A stretch of DNA of 49,300 nucleotides from Myxococcus sp. RHSTA-1-4 (GTDB lineage: Bacteria > Myxococcota > Myxococcia > Myxococcales > Myxococcaceae), in assembly GCF_020037125.1 (NCBI RefSeq), contig NZ_JAIQDG010000055.1, forward strand, positions 1 through 49,300, read 5' to 3'. The notes beneath the pieces are model-generated. The model saw nothing but the letters and a program-made list of their open reading frames with translations. It had not been told where the DNA came from and searched no databases. How positions within the stretch are numbered: position 1 is the first letter of the stretch; the number at the start of each line of letters is the position of its first letter. The position numbers and the translations under genes are program-made. This document shows positions 1-38,417 of this stretch, one piece after another.

Positions 1-11872
<11,872 letters not shown>

Positions 11873-11875
11873 GAC

Positions 11876-26534
<14,659 letters not shown>

Positions 26535-26542
<8 letters not shown>

Positions 26543-29500
26543 TGCCGTGATTCCCCCGCCGGCCCTGACGCCGGATCGCCTGCCGCCGCTGCTGGGCGCG
26601 ATCCACGTGGGCCTCGTTGTCCCGTGAGTCCGTCACCTCGCCGTCCCCTTCCAGGGACATGGCGAAGGCTCGGACCGTCGGATGTTCGAAGAAGCGCGTT
26701 GCCGGAACGTCCCGCTTCAGCTCGTCCCGGAGCAGCGCGCACGCCTTGACCACGGACATGGAGCTGCCGCCCAGGTCCGCGAAGAAGTGGTCCTCCACAC
26801 CGACCCGCTCCACGCCCAGCACCTTTGCCCACAGCTCCGCCAGCCGGCGCTCCAGCGCCGTGGTGGGCTCCGCGAAGGTGCTCCCTGACGGGCGGGCCAC
26901 ATCCGGCTCCGGCAGCGCCGCCCGGTCCAGCTTGCCCACCGGCGTCAGCGGTAGCGCCGCCAGCGGCACCAGCGCGGAGGGCACCATGAACTCCGGCAGC
27001 GACTCCGCCAGGAAGGTCCGCAGCGCGCGGGGCTCCAGCGTCTCCCCATGCCGTGGGACGGCATAGGCCACCAGCCGCTTGCCACCGGCGGGGTCCGGCT
27101 TCGCCACCACCACCGCCTCGGCCACTGCCGGGTGCTTGCGCAGCGCCTCCTCCACCTCGCCCGGCTCCACGCGGTAGCCGCGCACCTTCACCTGCGCGTC
27201 CATCCGCCCGAGGAACTCCAGCGTCCCGTCCTCCCGGTAGCGGACCTGGTCTCCCGTGCGGTACAGCCGCCCGCCCGACTCCGGTCCGAAGGCATCCGGG
27301 ATGAACCGCTCGGCCGTCAGCTCCGGCCGCCCGAGGTAGCCCCACGCGAGCCCGTCGCCGCCGATGAGCAGCTCGCCCGGCACACCCGGAGGCACCAGCC
27401 GCAGGCCGCGGTCCACCACGTACACCCGCGTGTTGGCGATGGGCCTGCCGATGGGCACCGGGCCGTCGGCGATGGAGCCCTCCATGACATGGCAGCAGGT
27501 GAAGGTGGTGCCCTCCGTGGGCCCGTAGCCATTGACCATGATGCCGCCGCGCGCGAGCCGCTCACGCACCACCGCTGGTGGAAGCACGTCACCGCCCGCC
27601 AGGAGCTGGCGCACCCCGTCCAGCGCGTCCGGCCGGGCGGCGGAGATGGCCTCGAAGAGCGCGGCCGTCAGCCACAGCGTCGTCACGCCATGGCGGACCA
27701 GCACGTCCTTCAGCGAGTCCACCGTGGGTGTCGTCGGTGGGAAGAGGACCAGCCTCGCCCCGTGCAGCAGCGCCCCCCACAGCTCCAGGGTGGCGGCGTC
27801 GAAGCAGATGGGCGCGAGCTGGAGGAACACCTCCTCCGGTCCGAACCGCGCGAAGCGGCTCCCGAGCACCAGCCGCGCCACCGCGCGCTGCGGAACGCAG
27901 ACGCCCTTGGGCCGTCCCGTGGAGCCTGAGGTATACATGACGTACGCCAGCGACTCCGCCGGCACCCGGATGCTCGGAGACGACTCCGGCTCGCGCGCCA
28001 CGTCGCTCCAGGCCTCGTCCAGCAGCACCACCGTGGCGCTTCCGGAGGGCAGCAGCTCCAGCACCGACCGCTGCGCCAGCACCACCGGCAGGCGCGTGTC
28101 CTCCACCATGAATGCCAGCCGCTCGCGTGGGTACGTGGGGTCCAGCGGCACGTACGCGCCGCCCGCCTTGAGGATGCCGAGCATCCCCACCACCAGCTCC
28201 AGCGAGCGCTGTACGCACAGGCCCACCGGTGTCCCCTGCCCCACGCCGTGCTTGCGCAGGTACCACGCGAGCTGATTCGCCCGCCGGTCCAGCTCGCCGT
28301 ACGTGAGCCGGGAGTCCACGCACTCGGCCGCCACCGCGTCGGGCGTCCGCGCCGCCTGCGCCTCGAACAGCTCGGCGAGGCAGGCCTCGCGCGGGTACTC
28401 GGCCCGGGTGTCGTTCCACTCCACCAGCAGGCGCTGGCGCTCCGCCGAGTCCATCATCGGCAGGTCGCCCACGCGCTGACCGGCATCCGCCACCGCGCCC
28501 TCCAGCAGCACGCGCAACTGGGACATGAGCCGCGAGGCCGTGGCCGGCGTGAAGAGGTCCGCGTCGTACTCCAGCGTCCCGGAGAGTCCATCCGGGGAGT
28601 CGAAGAGCGAGAGAGTCAGGTCGAACTTCGCCGTACCGGAGGCCAGCTCCACCGGACGCATGGCGAGGCCCTCGGGTGCATCCCACCGCGTTCCCTCGTT
28701 GAGCGCCAGCACCACCTGCACCAGTGGCGCGTGGCTCAGGCTGCGCGGAGGCTGAAGGGCCTCCACCAGCTTCTCGAAGGGCACGTCCTGGTGGGCATAC
28801 GCATCCAGCGTCGTCTCACGCACCTGGTGGAGCAATTCGCGGAAGGTGGGGTTGCCCCCCAGCCGCGTGCGCAGCACCAGCGTGTTGACGAAGAAGCCAA
28901 TCAAGTCCTCCAGGCCCGGGTGGTGACGGCCGGCGATGGGCGAGCCCACGCACACGTCCTCCTGCCCCGACACGCGGGACAGCAGGAGCTGGAACGCGGC
29001 CAGCAGGCCCATGAAGGGCGTGACACCCTCATGGCGGCAGAGGGCACGAAAGCGCTCGGAGAGTTCGGCGGGCAGGTGAACGCGGAGGGTGTCTCCCCGG
29101 AAGCGCTGGAGGCTCGGGCGCGGGAAGTCCGTGGGCAGCTCCAGGACGGGCGGGGCCCCCGCGAGCTGCTTGCGCCAGTAGCGGAGCTGCGCCTCCAGCG
29201 ATTCGCCCTTCAGCCACTCGCGCTGCCACACGGCATGGTCCGCGGGCTGGAGCGAGGGCTCCGGCAGTGGCGAGGGGCGCCCGTGCAGCTCCGCCCCATA
29301 CAGCGCGGCCAGCTCACGGGTGACCACGCCCAGGGACCAGCCGTCGGAGATGATGTGGTGCAGCGTCAGGACGAGCAGGTGCTTCGTCTCCCCCGTGCGG
29401 AGCAGCAGCGCGCGGAAGAGCGGCCCATCGGCCAGGGAGAACGGACGCCGGGCCTCTTCGGAGGCGGCGCGCAGGGCCTCTGCTTCACGCTCCGCTTCGG

Positions 29501-29765
29501 CCACGTTGAGCAGGTCCACCACTGGCAGCGAGACCTGCACCTCCGGGTGGATGACCTGCACCGGATCTCCCGCGTGGCTCGAGAACGTGGTCCGTGGCGC
29601 CTCGTGGCGGCGGAACAGCGCGGACAGCGCGCGCTCGAACGCGGGCACGTCCAACGGTCCCTCCAGCCATGCCGCCCAGACGACGTTGTAGAGCGCCGTG
29701 CCCGGCTGGAGCTGCTCCAGCAACCACAGCCGCTCCTGCATCGCGGACAACGGCAGGGGGCACTC
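26535..29765 (-). other. NRPS module 3 C-A-T, valine-like code, carrier feeding a PKS
   Basis: The C domain has LPLSAMQERLW and HHIISDGWS. The A domain has YTSGSTGRPKG, FDAATLE and NGYGPTE. The code reads D-A-L-W-L-G-G-T-F-(K), a valine-type signature. The carrier is FFADLGGSSMSVV rather than GGHSL, as expected before a KS. The basic tail after it probably docks to the acidic N-terminus of the KS protein. Confidence 0.9.
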
Positions 29766-32700
29766 CCTCGGCACGGGGACGATGGGCGGGAGTCGCACGG
29801 CCCCGTTCGCCTGGCGGGCCGCTCGGATGCGCTCCGCGAGCCGCCCCACCGTGGGGTCCTCGAACAGGTCTCTCAATGACAGGGACACGCCGAAGGTGGC
29901 CTGGATGCGCGCGACGACGCGGGTGGCCAGCAACGAGTGCCCACCCAGGTCGAAGAAGCTGTCGTAGGCACCGACGTGCGAGACGCCGAGCAGTTCCTCG
30001 AAGAGTCCGGCGAGCAGTTCCTCCTCGGGTCCCCGGGGCGCGGCGGAGCCCGCGGACGTCTCCTCCGCGGACTCGAAGCGCGTGGGCTCCGGCAGCGCGC
30101 GCCGATCCACCTTGCCATTGGGCGTCAGCGGCAGCCGCTCCAGCACCATGAAGGCGGAGGGCACCATGTACGCGGGCAGGTGCTCGGTGAGGAACTCCCG
30201 CAGGACGGCCGGGGACGGAGGCGCGGCCCCCTCCGCCGAGGGGACCACGTACGCCACCAGGCGCCGCGAGCCACCCACGGCATCCTCGCGCGCGAGCACG
30301 GCGGCCTGCCGCACCTCGGGGTGCCGCAGCAGCGCCGCCTCGACCTCGCCCGGCTCCACGCGGAAGCCGCGCACCTTCACCTGCGTATCCACGCGCCCGA
30401 CGAACGACACCGCGCCGTCAGGGAGGAGCCGGACCCGGTCACCCGTGCGGTACAGCCGCGCGCCCGGCGTCGTGCTGAACGGGTGCGGCACGAAGCGCTC
30501 CGCCGTCAGCTCCGGCCGGCCGAGGTAGCCCCACGCCAGCCCGTCTCCACCCAGCCATAGCTCCCCCACGCCTCCCGGCGGCACCGGCGCCAGGGCCACG
30601 TCGAGCACGTACTGCTCCGTGTTCGCGAGCGGCCGGCCGATGGGCAGGGTCGTCGCTCCTTCCGGTACCTCGGTGATGAGGTGCCAGGTGGAGAAGGTGG
30701 TGCTCTCCGTGGGGCCGTAGACGTGCAGCAGGCGCTCCGGCGGCCCTTCGCGGAGGACCTGGCGCACCGGCCTCGGGTCCACCGCCTCGCCTCCAAAGTG
30801 GAGCTGCCTCAGCCCGCGGAAGGCGTCCGGCACCTCGGCCGCGACCTGGTTGAACCACGCCGTGGTGAGGAACAGCACGCGGATGTCCTGCTCGCGCAGC
30901 CACGTGGCGAAGGCCCTCGGGGCGAGCGCCGTCTCCCGGTCCACGCCCACCAGCCGCGCGCCGTTGAGCAGCGCCCCCCAGACCTCGAACGTGGCCGCGT
31001 CGAACGAGGCATTGGAGGCCTGCGCGACACGGTCGTCCGGCGACCACTGGATGAAGTCCGTCTCCACGACGAGGCGCACCACCGCCCGGTGAGGCACGCA
31101 GACTCCCTTCGGCGTGCCGGTGGAGCCGGAGGTGTAGATGACGTAGGCCGCGTCCTCCGCGCCGGCCCCTGACTCCGGAGCCGTGGCCGGCATCCCGTCG
31201 AGCACGCCCTCCCCGTCCAGCGCGAGCACCCGCACACCTTCCACGGGCAGCGTGCCCCGCAGCCGTTCCTGGGTGAGCAGCACCGGCGCACCCGCGTCCG
31301 CGAGCATCCACGCCAGCCGCTCGCGCGGATACGCCGGGTCCAGCGGTACGTAGGCCGCTCCCGCCTTGAGGATGGCCAGCATCCCCACGACGAGCTCCGC
31401 GGAGCGCTCCACGCAGAGCCCCACGGTGGAGCCCCGTCCAGCACCGAGCGCGTGGAGCCGATGCGCCAGCCGGTTCGCCCGCTGGTCCAGCTCCGCGTAG
31501 GTGAGCGCGGCGCCGCCGTAGACCACCGCCACGGCCTCGGGCATCCGCCCCGCCTGAGCCTCGAAGAGCGCGTGCACGGTGGCCGCACGCGGGTACGCGG
31601 TGCGGGTGGCGTTCCACTCCACCAGCACCCGCCGGCGCTCGGTCTCCGAGAGGAGGGACACGTCTCCGAGGCGCTGCTCCGGCTCGGCGATCATCCCGCG
31701 CAGCAGGGTCCGCCAGTGTTTCAGCAACCTCGCGGCGGCCTCTTCCTGGATGCGCTCCAGGCGGTACTGCAGCTTCAGCCGGAGGGTGCGGCCCGGCAGG
31801 GCCACGGCGGTCAGTGGGTAGTGCGTGCGCTCGAAGACGCGGACGTCGCGCACCTCCAGCCCGGCCGCGCCTCGAGTGAGCGCGGAGTCCAGCGGGTAGT
31901 TCTCGAACGCCAGCAGGCTCTCGAAGAGGTGTGCGCCCCGGGGGACCTCGCTCCACCCCTGGAGAAGAGGGAGCGGGACGTGCTCGCGCTGGCTCAACTC
32001 CATCAACACCGCGTGCAGCTCGCGCAGCCACGGCACGAGCTTCTCCGAGAGGCGCACCCGCGCGCGTACGGGGAGCGAGTGGATGAACAGTCCCACTGCT
32101 TCGTCGATGCCGGGCAGCTCCGCCGGCCGTCCCGAGAGTGCCGTTCCGAAGACGACGTCCGCGCCGCCGCCATACCGCGACAGCAGCAGGGCCCACGCCC
32201 CGTGCACCAGCGTGCTCGGCGTCAAACCATGGCGCCGCGCGAAGTCCTGGAGCGCCGAGGTGTCCGCCTCGTCCAGCGACACCTCGCACTCCCCTGTCTC
32301 ACGCGTGGCCGGGGTGCCGCCCTCCGCCGGCAGCGGCGTGGGCGAGTCGATTCCCGCGAGCTGATCGCGCCAGAAGGACTCGTCCTGCTCGGGCCTCCGG
32401 TGCTTCAGCCACTCGACGTACGCGCGGAAGTCCATGGCGGCGGAGGGCCGCCACGTCCCGCCGCTCGCGAGCACCCCATACGCGTCCAGGACCTCCCCCA
32501 GCACCCGCGCGATGCTCCAGCCGTCCAGCAGCAGGTGGTGGAAGCTCCAGACGCACCGCCAGCTCCCCTCCTCGAGGCGGATCAGCGCCAGCCGCAGCAG
32601 CGGTGCATGGGTCAGGTCGAAGCCCCGCGCGCGGTCGTCACGCAGGAAGTCCTCCAGCATGCGGCGCTGCTCGTCCGCCGGGACACTCCGCCAGTCCTGC

Positions 32701-35700
32701 TCGAGCCAGGGCAGCGCCACCTGGGCGTGCACCACTTGGAGCGGCGCCTCCAGGCCCTGCCACCTGAACGAGGTGCGGAGCGCGCCATGGCGCTCCACCA
32801 CGACCGCCCAGGCGCGCCGGAGCGCGTCCACGTCGAGCGGCCCCGCGAGCGTCCAGCTGAGCTGCTCGAAGTACGCCTCCGTCCCCGGCTCCAGCAACAC
32901 CTGGAACAGCAGGCCCTGCTGGACGGGCGACAGCGCCGTGCCCGCCGTGCCGGCCTCGTCCCGTGCCCATCCCGCCACCGGGCCTGCGTTCCCAACCACC
33001 TGGGCCAGCCCGGCCACCGTCGGGTGCTGGAAGAGTTGTCGCGCCGTCAGGTGGAGGCCCGCTTGCCGGGCCCGTGCAACGATCCTCAACGCGAGGATGG
33101 AGTCACCGCCCAGCGAGAAGAAGTCGTCCTCCACCCCGACCTGCCGCACGCCCAGCAGCGACGACCACAGCTCCGTCAGGCGCCGCTCGGTTTCCGTCCT
33201 TGGAGCGACGTACTCCCGGGCCGCGGCACGCACGCCCTCCGGAGCGGGAAGCGCCTTGCGGTCCACCTTCCCATTGGGCGTCAGGGGGAGCGCGTCGAGC
33301 CGCACGATGGCCGAAGGCACCATGTGCTCGGGAAGTGCTTGCCGCGCGAAGGCCCGCAGCGCGTCCTCGGACAACGCCGCACCGGGCTGGGGCACGACGT
33401 ACGCCACCAGTCGCGCGCCACCGGGCACGTCCTCCCGTGCCACCACCACGACTTGTCCGACTCCGGGGTGCCTCGCCAGCGCGGCTTCAATCTCACCAGG
33501 CTCCACGCGGAAGCCGCGGACCTTGAGCTGGTGGTCCACGCGGCCCAGGAACTCCACCGTGCCGTCCGCCCGCCAGCGCGCGCGGTCTCCCGTCCGGTAC
33601 ATCCGCGCACCGGGGACGTCACCGTACGGGTCCGGCAGGAAACGCTCCGCCGTCAGCTCCGGCCTCGCGTGGTATCCGCGGGCGACTCCCGCGCCGCCGA
33701 TGAACAGCTCGCCGGGCACGCCCACCGGAGCGGGCCGCAGCCCCGCGTCCAGGACGAGGAGGGAGGTGTTGGCAATGGGCGTCCCGATGGGGACCGTCCC
33801 CTGCTCCGTGCCCACGCGGTGCGTGGAGGACCAGATGGTGGTCTCCGTGGGACCGTACATGTTGAGGAGCGCACCGCCCACGGTGTCCCTCAGCCGCGCG
33901 GCCAGCTCCATGGGCAGCGCCTCGCCGCCCACCAGCATCCGCTCCAGGCCCGCGAGCGCGCCCGGTGCGTCGGGCTCCAGCAGCAGTGCATGGGCCAGTG
34001 AGGGCGTCACCTGCAGGTGGGTAATCCCGTGCCCGCGAATCAGCGTGGGAAGTGTCTCGGCGGCCAGGGCGCCCTTCTCGCCCTGCACGACGACCTTGAA
34101 GCCGCGTGCCAGCGTCCAGAGCAGCTCCAGCACGGAGATGTCGAAGGACACGCTCGTCACCGCGAGCCACGTGCCCGGCGTGGCGCCAATGCGTGCGTCC
34201 ATGCCGGCGAAGAAGCTGACGACGTTGCGGTGCGGAATCAGCACGCCCTTGGGGCGGCCGGTGGAGCCGGATGTGTAGAGGATGTACGCGAGGTTGCCGG
34301 GGCCCACGCCGCAAGCGGGAGCGGCGTCCGCCTCCTCGGGCCCGCCCGGCGGATCCAGCAGGACCACGGCACGTCCGCTGGCCTGGAACGCCGAGGCCAG
34401 GTGCCGGTGCGCGAGGACGACAGGCGCCGCGGCGTCCTCCAGCATGAGGGCCAGCCGCGCCTCCGGGTACGCGGGGTCCAGCGGCAGGTACGCACCGCCG
34501 GCCTTGAGGATGCCCAGCAGTCCCACCACCAGGTCCACCGAGCGGTCCGCGCAGAAGCCGACCACACACTCCGGCCCCACGCCCTGCTCGCGCAGCCGCC
34601 GCGCCAGCGCGTTGGCCCGCCGGTCCAGCTCGCGCCAGGTGAGCGCCTCGTCCCCGCAGCGCACGGCGACCGTCTCGGGAGCCCGCGCGGCCCGCGCTTC
34701 GATGAGCGTGTGGATGCACGCATCCGGGAAGTCCGTGCGCGTGTCGTTCCAGTCCACCAGCAGCTGGCGCCGCTCGGCCTCCGGCAGCAGCGAGAGCGCG
34801 GAGACGCGCTGATCCGGGCCGGAGGCGATGGCGTCCAGCAGCACCTGGAGCCGCTGCGCCATCCTCGCGGCGGTGGCCGGCTCGAAGAGGTCCGTGGCGT
34901 ACTCGAGCCAGCCCTCCAGCCCGTTCGCGCCGCGCGCGAGGGACAGGGTCAGGTCATAAGGCGTGGCGCCGGGGTCCAGCTCCGCACGGCGCGACTCCAG
35001 GCCGGGCAGCGCGAGCCCCGCCCCGGGCTCCGGCTGGAGCACGAACAGCACCTGGAACAGGGGCGCGCGGGAGCGGTCCCTCGCGGGCTGCACGGCATCC
35101 ACCACCCGTTCGAAGGGAACACCCCGGTGCGCGAACGCATCGAGCGTCACCTCGCGCGTCCTCCCCAGCAGTTCGCGGAAGCGCGGGGCGCCGGCGAGGG
35201 AGCCACGGAGGACCAGCAGGTCGAGGAAGCAGCCGATCAGCCCCTCCAGCCCGGCCCTGTCCCGCCCGTTGACGGGGGTTCCGATGCAGAGGTCTTCCTG
35301 GCCCGAGTGACGCGCCAGCAGCACCTGGAAGGCCGCCAGCAGCGTCATGAAGAGCGTGGCGCCCTCATCCCGGCCAAGCGCCTCCAGCCGGGCGGTGAGG
35401 GGCTCGGGGATGTGCAGTGAGATCCGTCCGCCCCGGTAGGACGGCATGGGCGGGCGCGGGTGATCCACCGGAAGCTCCAGGGCGGCGGGAGCTCCCGCGA
35501 GCCGTTGCTTCCACCACTCCATCGAGGCGGAGCGCGCGGCTTCCTCGTCGCGCTCCCGGCGCCAGCGCGCGAAATCGGGATACTGGAGGGGCAGCGGTGG
35601 CAGCGTGGCCTCGCGCCCCGCCGTGCAGGCCGCGTAGAGCGCGCTCAGCTCACGCGCCAGGATGGCGAACGAACCTCCATCCGAGGCGATGTGGTGCATC

Positions 35701-38180
35701 ACCACCACGAGCAGGTGCTCGTGCTCGTCGAGCTGGATCAGCGTGGTCCGGAGCACCGGCCCCTTCGTGAGGTCGAAGGGTGCGCGAGCCGCCTCCCGTG
35801 CCAGCCGGAGCGCCGCTTCCTCGCGCCCGGCCACGGGGACCGCGCGCAGGTCCACGCGCGAAAACCAGGGTGACACCTCGGGCCGGGTGATCTGCGAGGG
35901 CGTACCGTCCTCCTCGCGGAACACCGCGCGCAGGGCGAGGTGCCGCTGGGTAATCGCCTCGAAGGCGGACCGCAGCGCTGGCTCATCCAGCTTCCCGGTG
36001 AGCCGCACCGCGGCGGGCAGGTGGTACGCCGGATTGCCTCGCTCGAGCTGCTCGAAGAGCCACAGCCGCTGCTGCGCGGAGGTGAGCGGGGCCGGCTCGG
36101 CACCCGTCCCGGGGACCAGCTCCGGAAGCGCCGCCGCTCCACGCGCCTCGAAGACCTTGCGTGCCAGCTCGGCCACGGTGGGCCCCTGGAGCAGGACCTC
36201 CATCCGGAGGACGGTGCCCAGGGATTCGAGGTCGTTCGCCAGCTCGACGGCGCCCAGTGAGTCCAGGCCGAAGGACGTGATGGGCACGTCGCGCGCCAGC
36301 GACTCCGGACGGACGCGAAGCCGGCTGGCGATCCGCGCCAGCAGCCACGCCTCCAGCTCCTCGACGGTGGACGGCGCCGGAGGAGCCATCTCTCCCGGAG
36401 TCCCCGCGCGCTCCGGCGCCTCCGCGCCACCCGCGTCCGACTCGCTCCAGGTCAGCAGCGCCCGGGCCGTTCCGGCGAGCAGCTCCGCCCGGCACGCGCG
36501 GCGCTGGATCTTCCCGCTGGACGTCTTGGGCAGGGCGCCCGGCTCGATGAGGACGAGCGTGTGGAGCTGCACCTCGTGCGCCTCGGACAGGCCTCGGCGC
36601 ACGGCGGCCACCACGTCCTCCGGCGTCCACGCCTTGCGCGGGTCCACCTCGTACATCACGGCGAGCCGCTCCTCGCCGCCCACCTCGATGGAGAACGCCG
36701 CGCCACAGCCCGGCCGCAGCGCCGGGTGGCTGCGCTCCAGGGTCAGCTCCAGGTCCTGCGGGTGCAGGTTGCGCCCGCGCAGGATGATGAGGTCCTTGCG
36801 CCGGCCCACGACGAACAGCTCACCGTCGCGCAGCAGCCCCAGGTCACCCGTGCGCAGGAAGCGTTGCCCGCTCGCGTCGTCCGCCAGCGTCGCGCCGAAG
36901 GTGGCCTCGCTCTCCTCGGGCCGTTCCCAGTAGCCATGGGCCACGCTCGGCCCGGAGACCCAGATCTCCCCCACCCGCTCCGGCGGGCACGCGCGCCGCG
37001 TGTCCGGGTCCACGACGAGCAGCGTCTGGTCCGGCATCGTCCGGCCGCATCCGACGAGCGGGCGCGAGCCGGAGCCTTCGGGAGCCTCCAGTGCCTCGTT
37101 GCGCTCCAGCGCCGCCGCGTCCCAGCTCCGCGTGAGCACGCCGCCGCCCTTCCGTCCTCCCGAGGCGATCAGCGTGCCCTCGGCCAGTCCGTAGCAGGGA
37201 TAGAACGCGCCCGCCTGGAAGCCGGCGGGAGCGAACGCCTCGGCGAAGCGCGACATCACCTCCGGGCGGATGGGCTCCGCGCCGCAGAAGGCCAGCTCCC
37301 AGCGGCGCAGGTCCAGGCCCTCGCGCTCACCGGGGGGAACCTTGCGCACGCACAGGTCGAAGGCGAAGCAGGGACCGCCGCTGATGGTGCCGCCGAAGCG
37401 CGTGAGCGACTCCAGCCAGAAGCGCGGGCGCCGGAGGAACGCGAGCGGCGACATGAGCGCCACGGGGAAGCCCGCGTACAGCGGCTGGAGGATGCCGCCG
37501 ATGAGGCCCATGTCGTGGTACGGCGGCAGCCAGATGACACCGGCGCTGTCGTCACGGACCTCGAACGCGTGGGAGATGAGCCCCAGGTTGTGCAGCAGGT
37601 TTCCGTGACTGAGCCGCACGCCCTTCGGGTCGCCCGTGGAACCGGACGTGTACTGGAGGAACGCGAGCGTGTCCCACCGCGGGTCCGGACGTTGCCAGCC
37701 CGCCTCCGTCCCGTCGGGGAGCGCGTCCGTGGCCACCCAGCGCAGCGCCGCCAGCTCCGGCGCGCCCTCGAAGAGTCCCTCCCCCATCTCCTGGATGAAG
37801 GCGGTGGTGAGCACGACACTCGCACGGGCATCACGGATGATGGCTCGCAGCCGCGGCAGCGTCCTGTCCAACCGCGAGGGGTCTGGAGGGTACGCGGGCA
37901 CGGCGACCAGCCCGGCGTACAGGCAGCCGAAGAAGCCCGCGACGTATTCCAGGCCCGGAGGATAGAGGAGCACCGCCCGCTCGCCTGCCCGCGCCAGCGA
38001 CTGGAGCGCCGCGCCGATGCGCCGCGCACGCAGATCCAGCGCCGCATAGCTCAGGACCGTGTCGTCGCCGCCATCTTCCAGGAAGGTGTAGAGGGGCTGC
38101 TCTCCGAGCGTACGAGCGCGGGTTTCGAGCAACTCCAGAAGGGTCGCAGCCGGGGGGGTTCGCGCGGAGGAAGGTGCCAT
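26535..38180 (-). CDS. FAAL-initiated NRPS: FAAL-ACP-(C-A-T)x3
   Basis: First synthetase of the line, 3881 aa from ATG 38178-38180. It selects a fatty acid, loads it onto its own ACP and adds three residues. Approximate order: FAAL 1-590 (QYTSGSTGDPKG, the FAAL-typical MPDQTLLVVDP, GKIQRRA), ACP 605-680 (GLDSL), C1 from 695 (HHIASDG), A1 1156-1645, T1 about 1691 (GGDSI), C2 from 1750 (HHLLLDG), A2 2199-2698, T2 about 2745 (GGHSL), C3 from 2811 (HHIISDG), A3 3265-3754, T3 about 3804 (LGGSSM). It ends in a basic Arg/Gln-rich tail. The frame stays open 40 codons upstream to 38300. I chose 38180 because the FAAL homology starts there and the upstream codons look non-coding. The ribosome site is weak. 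The stop overlaps the next gene by 8 bases. Confidence 0.95.
29790..32945 (-). other. NRPS module 2 C(D-selective type)-A-T, isoleucine-like code
   Basis: The C domain opens with LSPVQQGLLFQ and has HHLLLDGWS, resembling the C domain after the E domain in the next gene. The A domain has YTSGSTGTPKG, FDAATFE and HVYGPTE. The code reads D-A-F-F-H-G-V-T-F-(K), near isoleucine/valine-type codes. The carrier is DSFFDLGGHSLLAT. Confidence 0.86.
32985..36110 (-). other. NRPS module 1 C-A-T, glycine-like code, E-type carrier but no E domain
   Basis: The C domain (LTSAQQRLWLFEQL, HHIASDGGS) should join the fatty acyl group to the first residue. The A domain has YTSGSTGRPKG, FDISVLE and NMYGPTE. The code reads D-I-L-Q-L-G-M-I-W-(K), close to the glycine code DILQLGLIWK. 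The carrier is DDFFSLGGDSIL, the version usually placed before E domains, yet the next domain is a C domain. Confidence 0.88.
36130..38180 (-). other. FAAL-ACP loading module
   Basis: The adenylating domain has FLQYTSGSTGDPKG near 37615-37660 and the PDQxLLVVDPDT stretch seen in FAALs that pass acyl-AMP to a carrier rather than to CoA. The following ACP has SFGLDSLGAVEL near 36240-36270. Together they start the chain with a fatty acid; its length cannot be read from sequence. Confidence 0.92.
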
Positions 38181-38328
38181 GTTCGCCGAGGGGGAGCCCT
38201 GGATATCGTCGCTGGTGAGCGGCGCGCAAGCTAGGCGGCTAAAGCCCGAAATGCTGGTTTGGCTGTCGAGGCGGACGACGAGAGCGCGCTCTTCCCGCAC
38301 CGGCGCGGGTCACGCGGAACTGTCACAT

Positions 38329-38344
38329 GATCCATGCATGTATC
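38329..38344. promoter_or_regulatory. 16-bp near-palindrome, operator candidate
   Basis: GATCCATGCATGTATC is symmetric at 14 of 16 positions and centred on ATGCAT. It is AT-richer than its surroundings and lies between the two divergent operons. Confidence 0.35.
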
Positions 38345-38366
38345 GCGGACTCGTGACGGGAGCCGC

Positions 38367-38393
38367 GAGTGTATCAGATACCGGAGTACACTC
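38367..38393. promoter_or_regulatory. Inverted repeat GAGTGTA-N13-TACACTC, operator candidate
   Basis: Perfect 7-base arms at 38367-38373 and 38387-38393 enclose a second, smaller palindrome, GTATCAGATAC, at 38371-38381. It ends 24 bases before the PH-domain gene start. Confidence 0.4.
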
Positions 38394-38417
38394 ACGGGCG
38401 CCTCGCGGAGGAGGACC

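Larger units (their letters stand above)
38181..38417. promoter_or_regulatory. Divergent intergenic region between the lipopeptide operon and the PH-domain operon
   Basis: 237 bases hold the start regions of both divergent operons. Three dyads are visible: CCCGCACCGGCGCGGG at 38294-38309 (14 of 16 symmetric), one at 38329-38344 and one at 38367-38393. For the minus-strand operon only a weak pair is seen: TCGACA at 38264-38269 and CTTTAG at 38239-38244, 19 bases apart. No TGTGA-N6-TCACA site was seen here. Confidence 0.5.

Noticed and set aside
38181..38300. Earlier start at 38300 for the first synthetase
   Set aside because: The extra 40 codons have no homology or ribosome site and fall in the divergent promoter region. 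The FAAL N-terminus fits ATG 38178-38180.
38181..38417. CRP-type site controlling the lipopeptide operon
   Set aside because: No TGTGA-N6-TCACA or close variant was found here. The TGTCACATGATCCATGCATG stretch does not fit the consensus.
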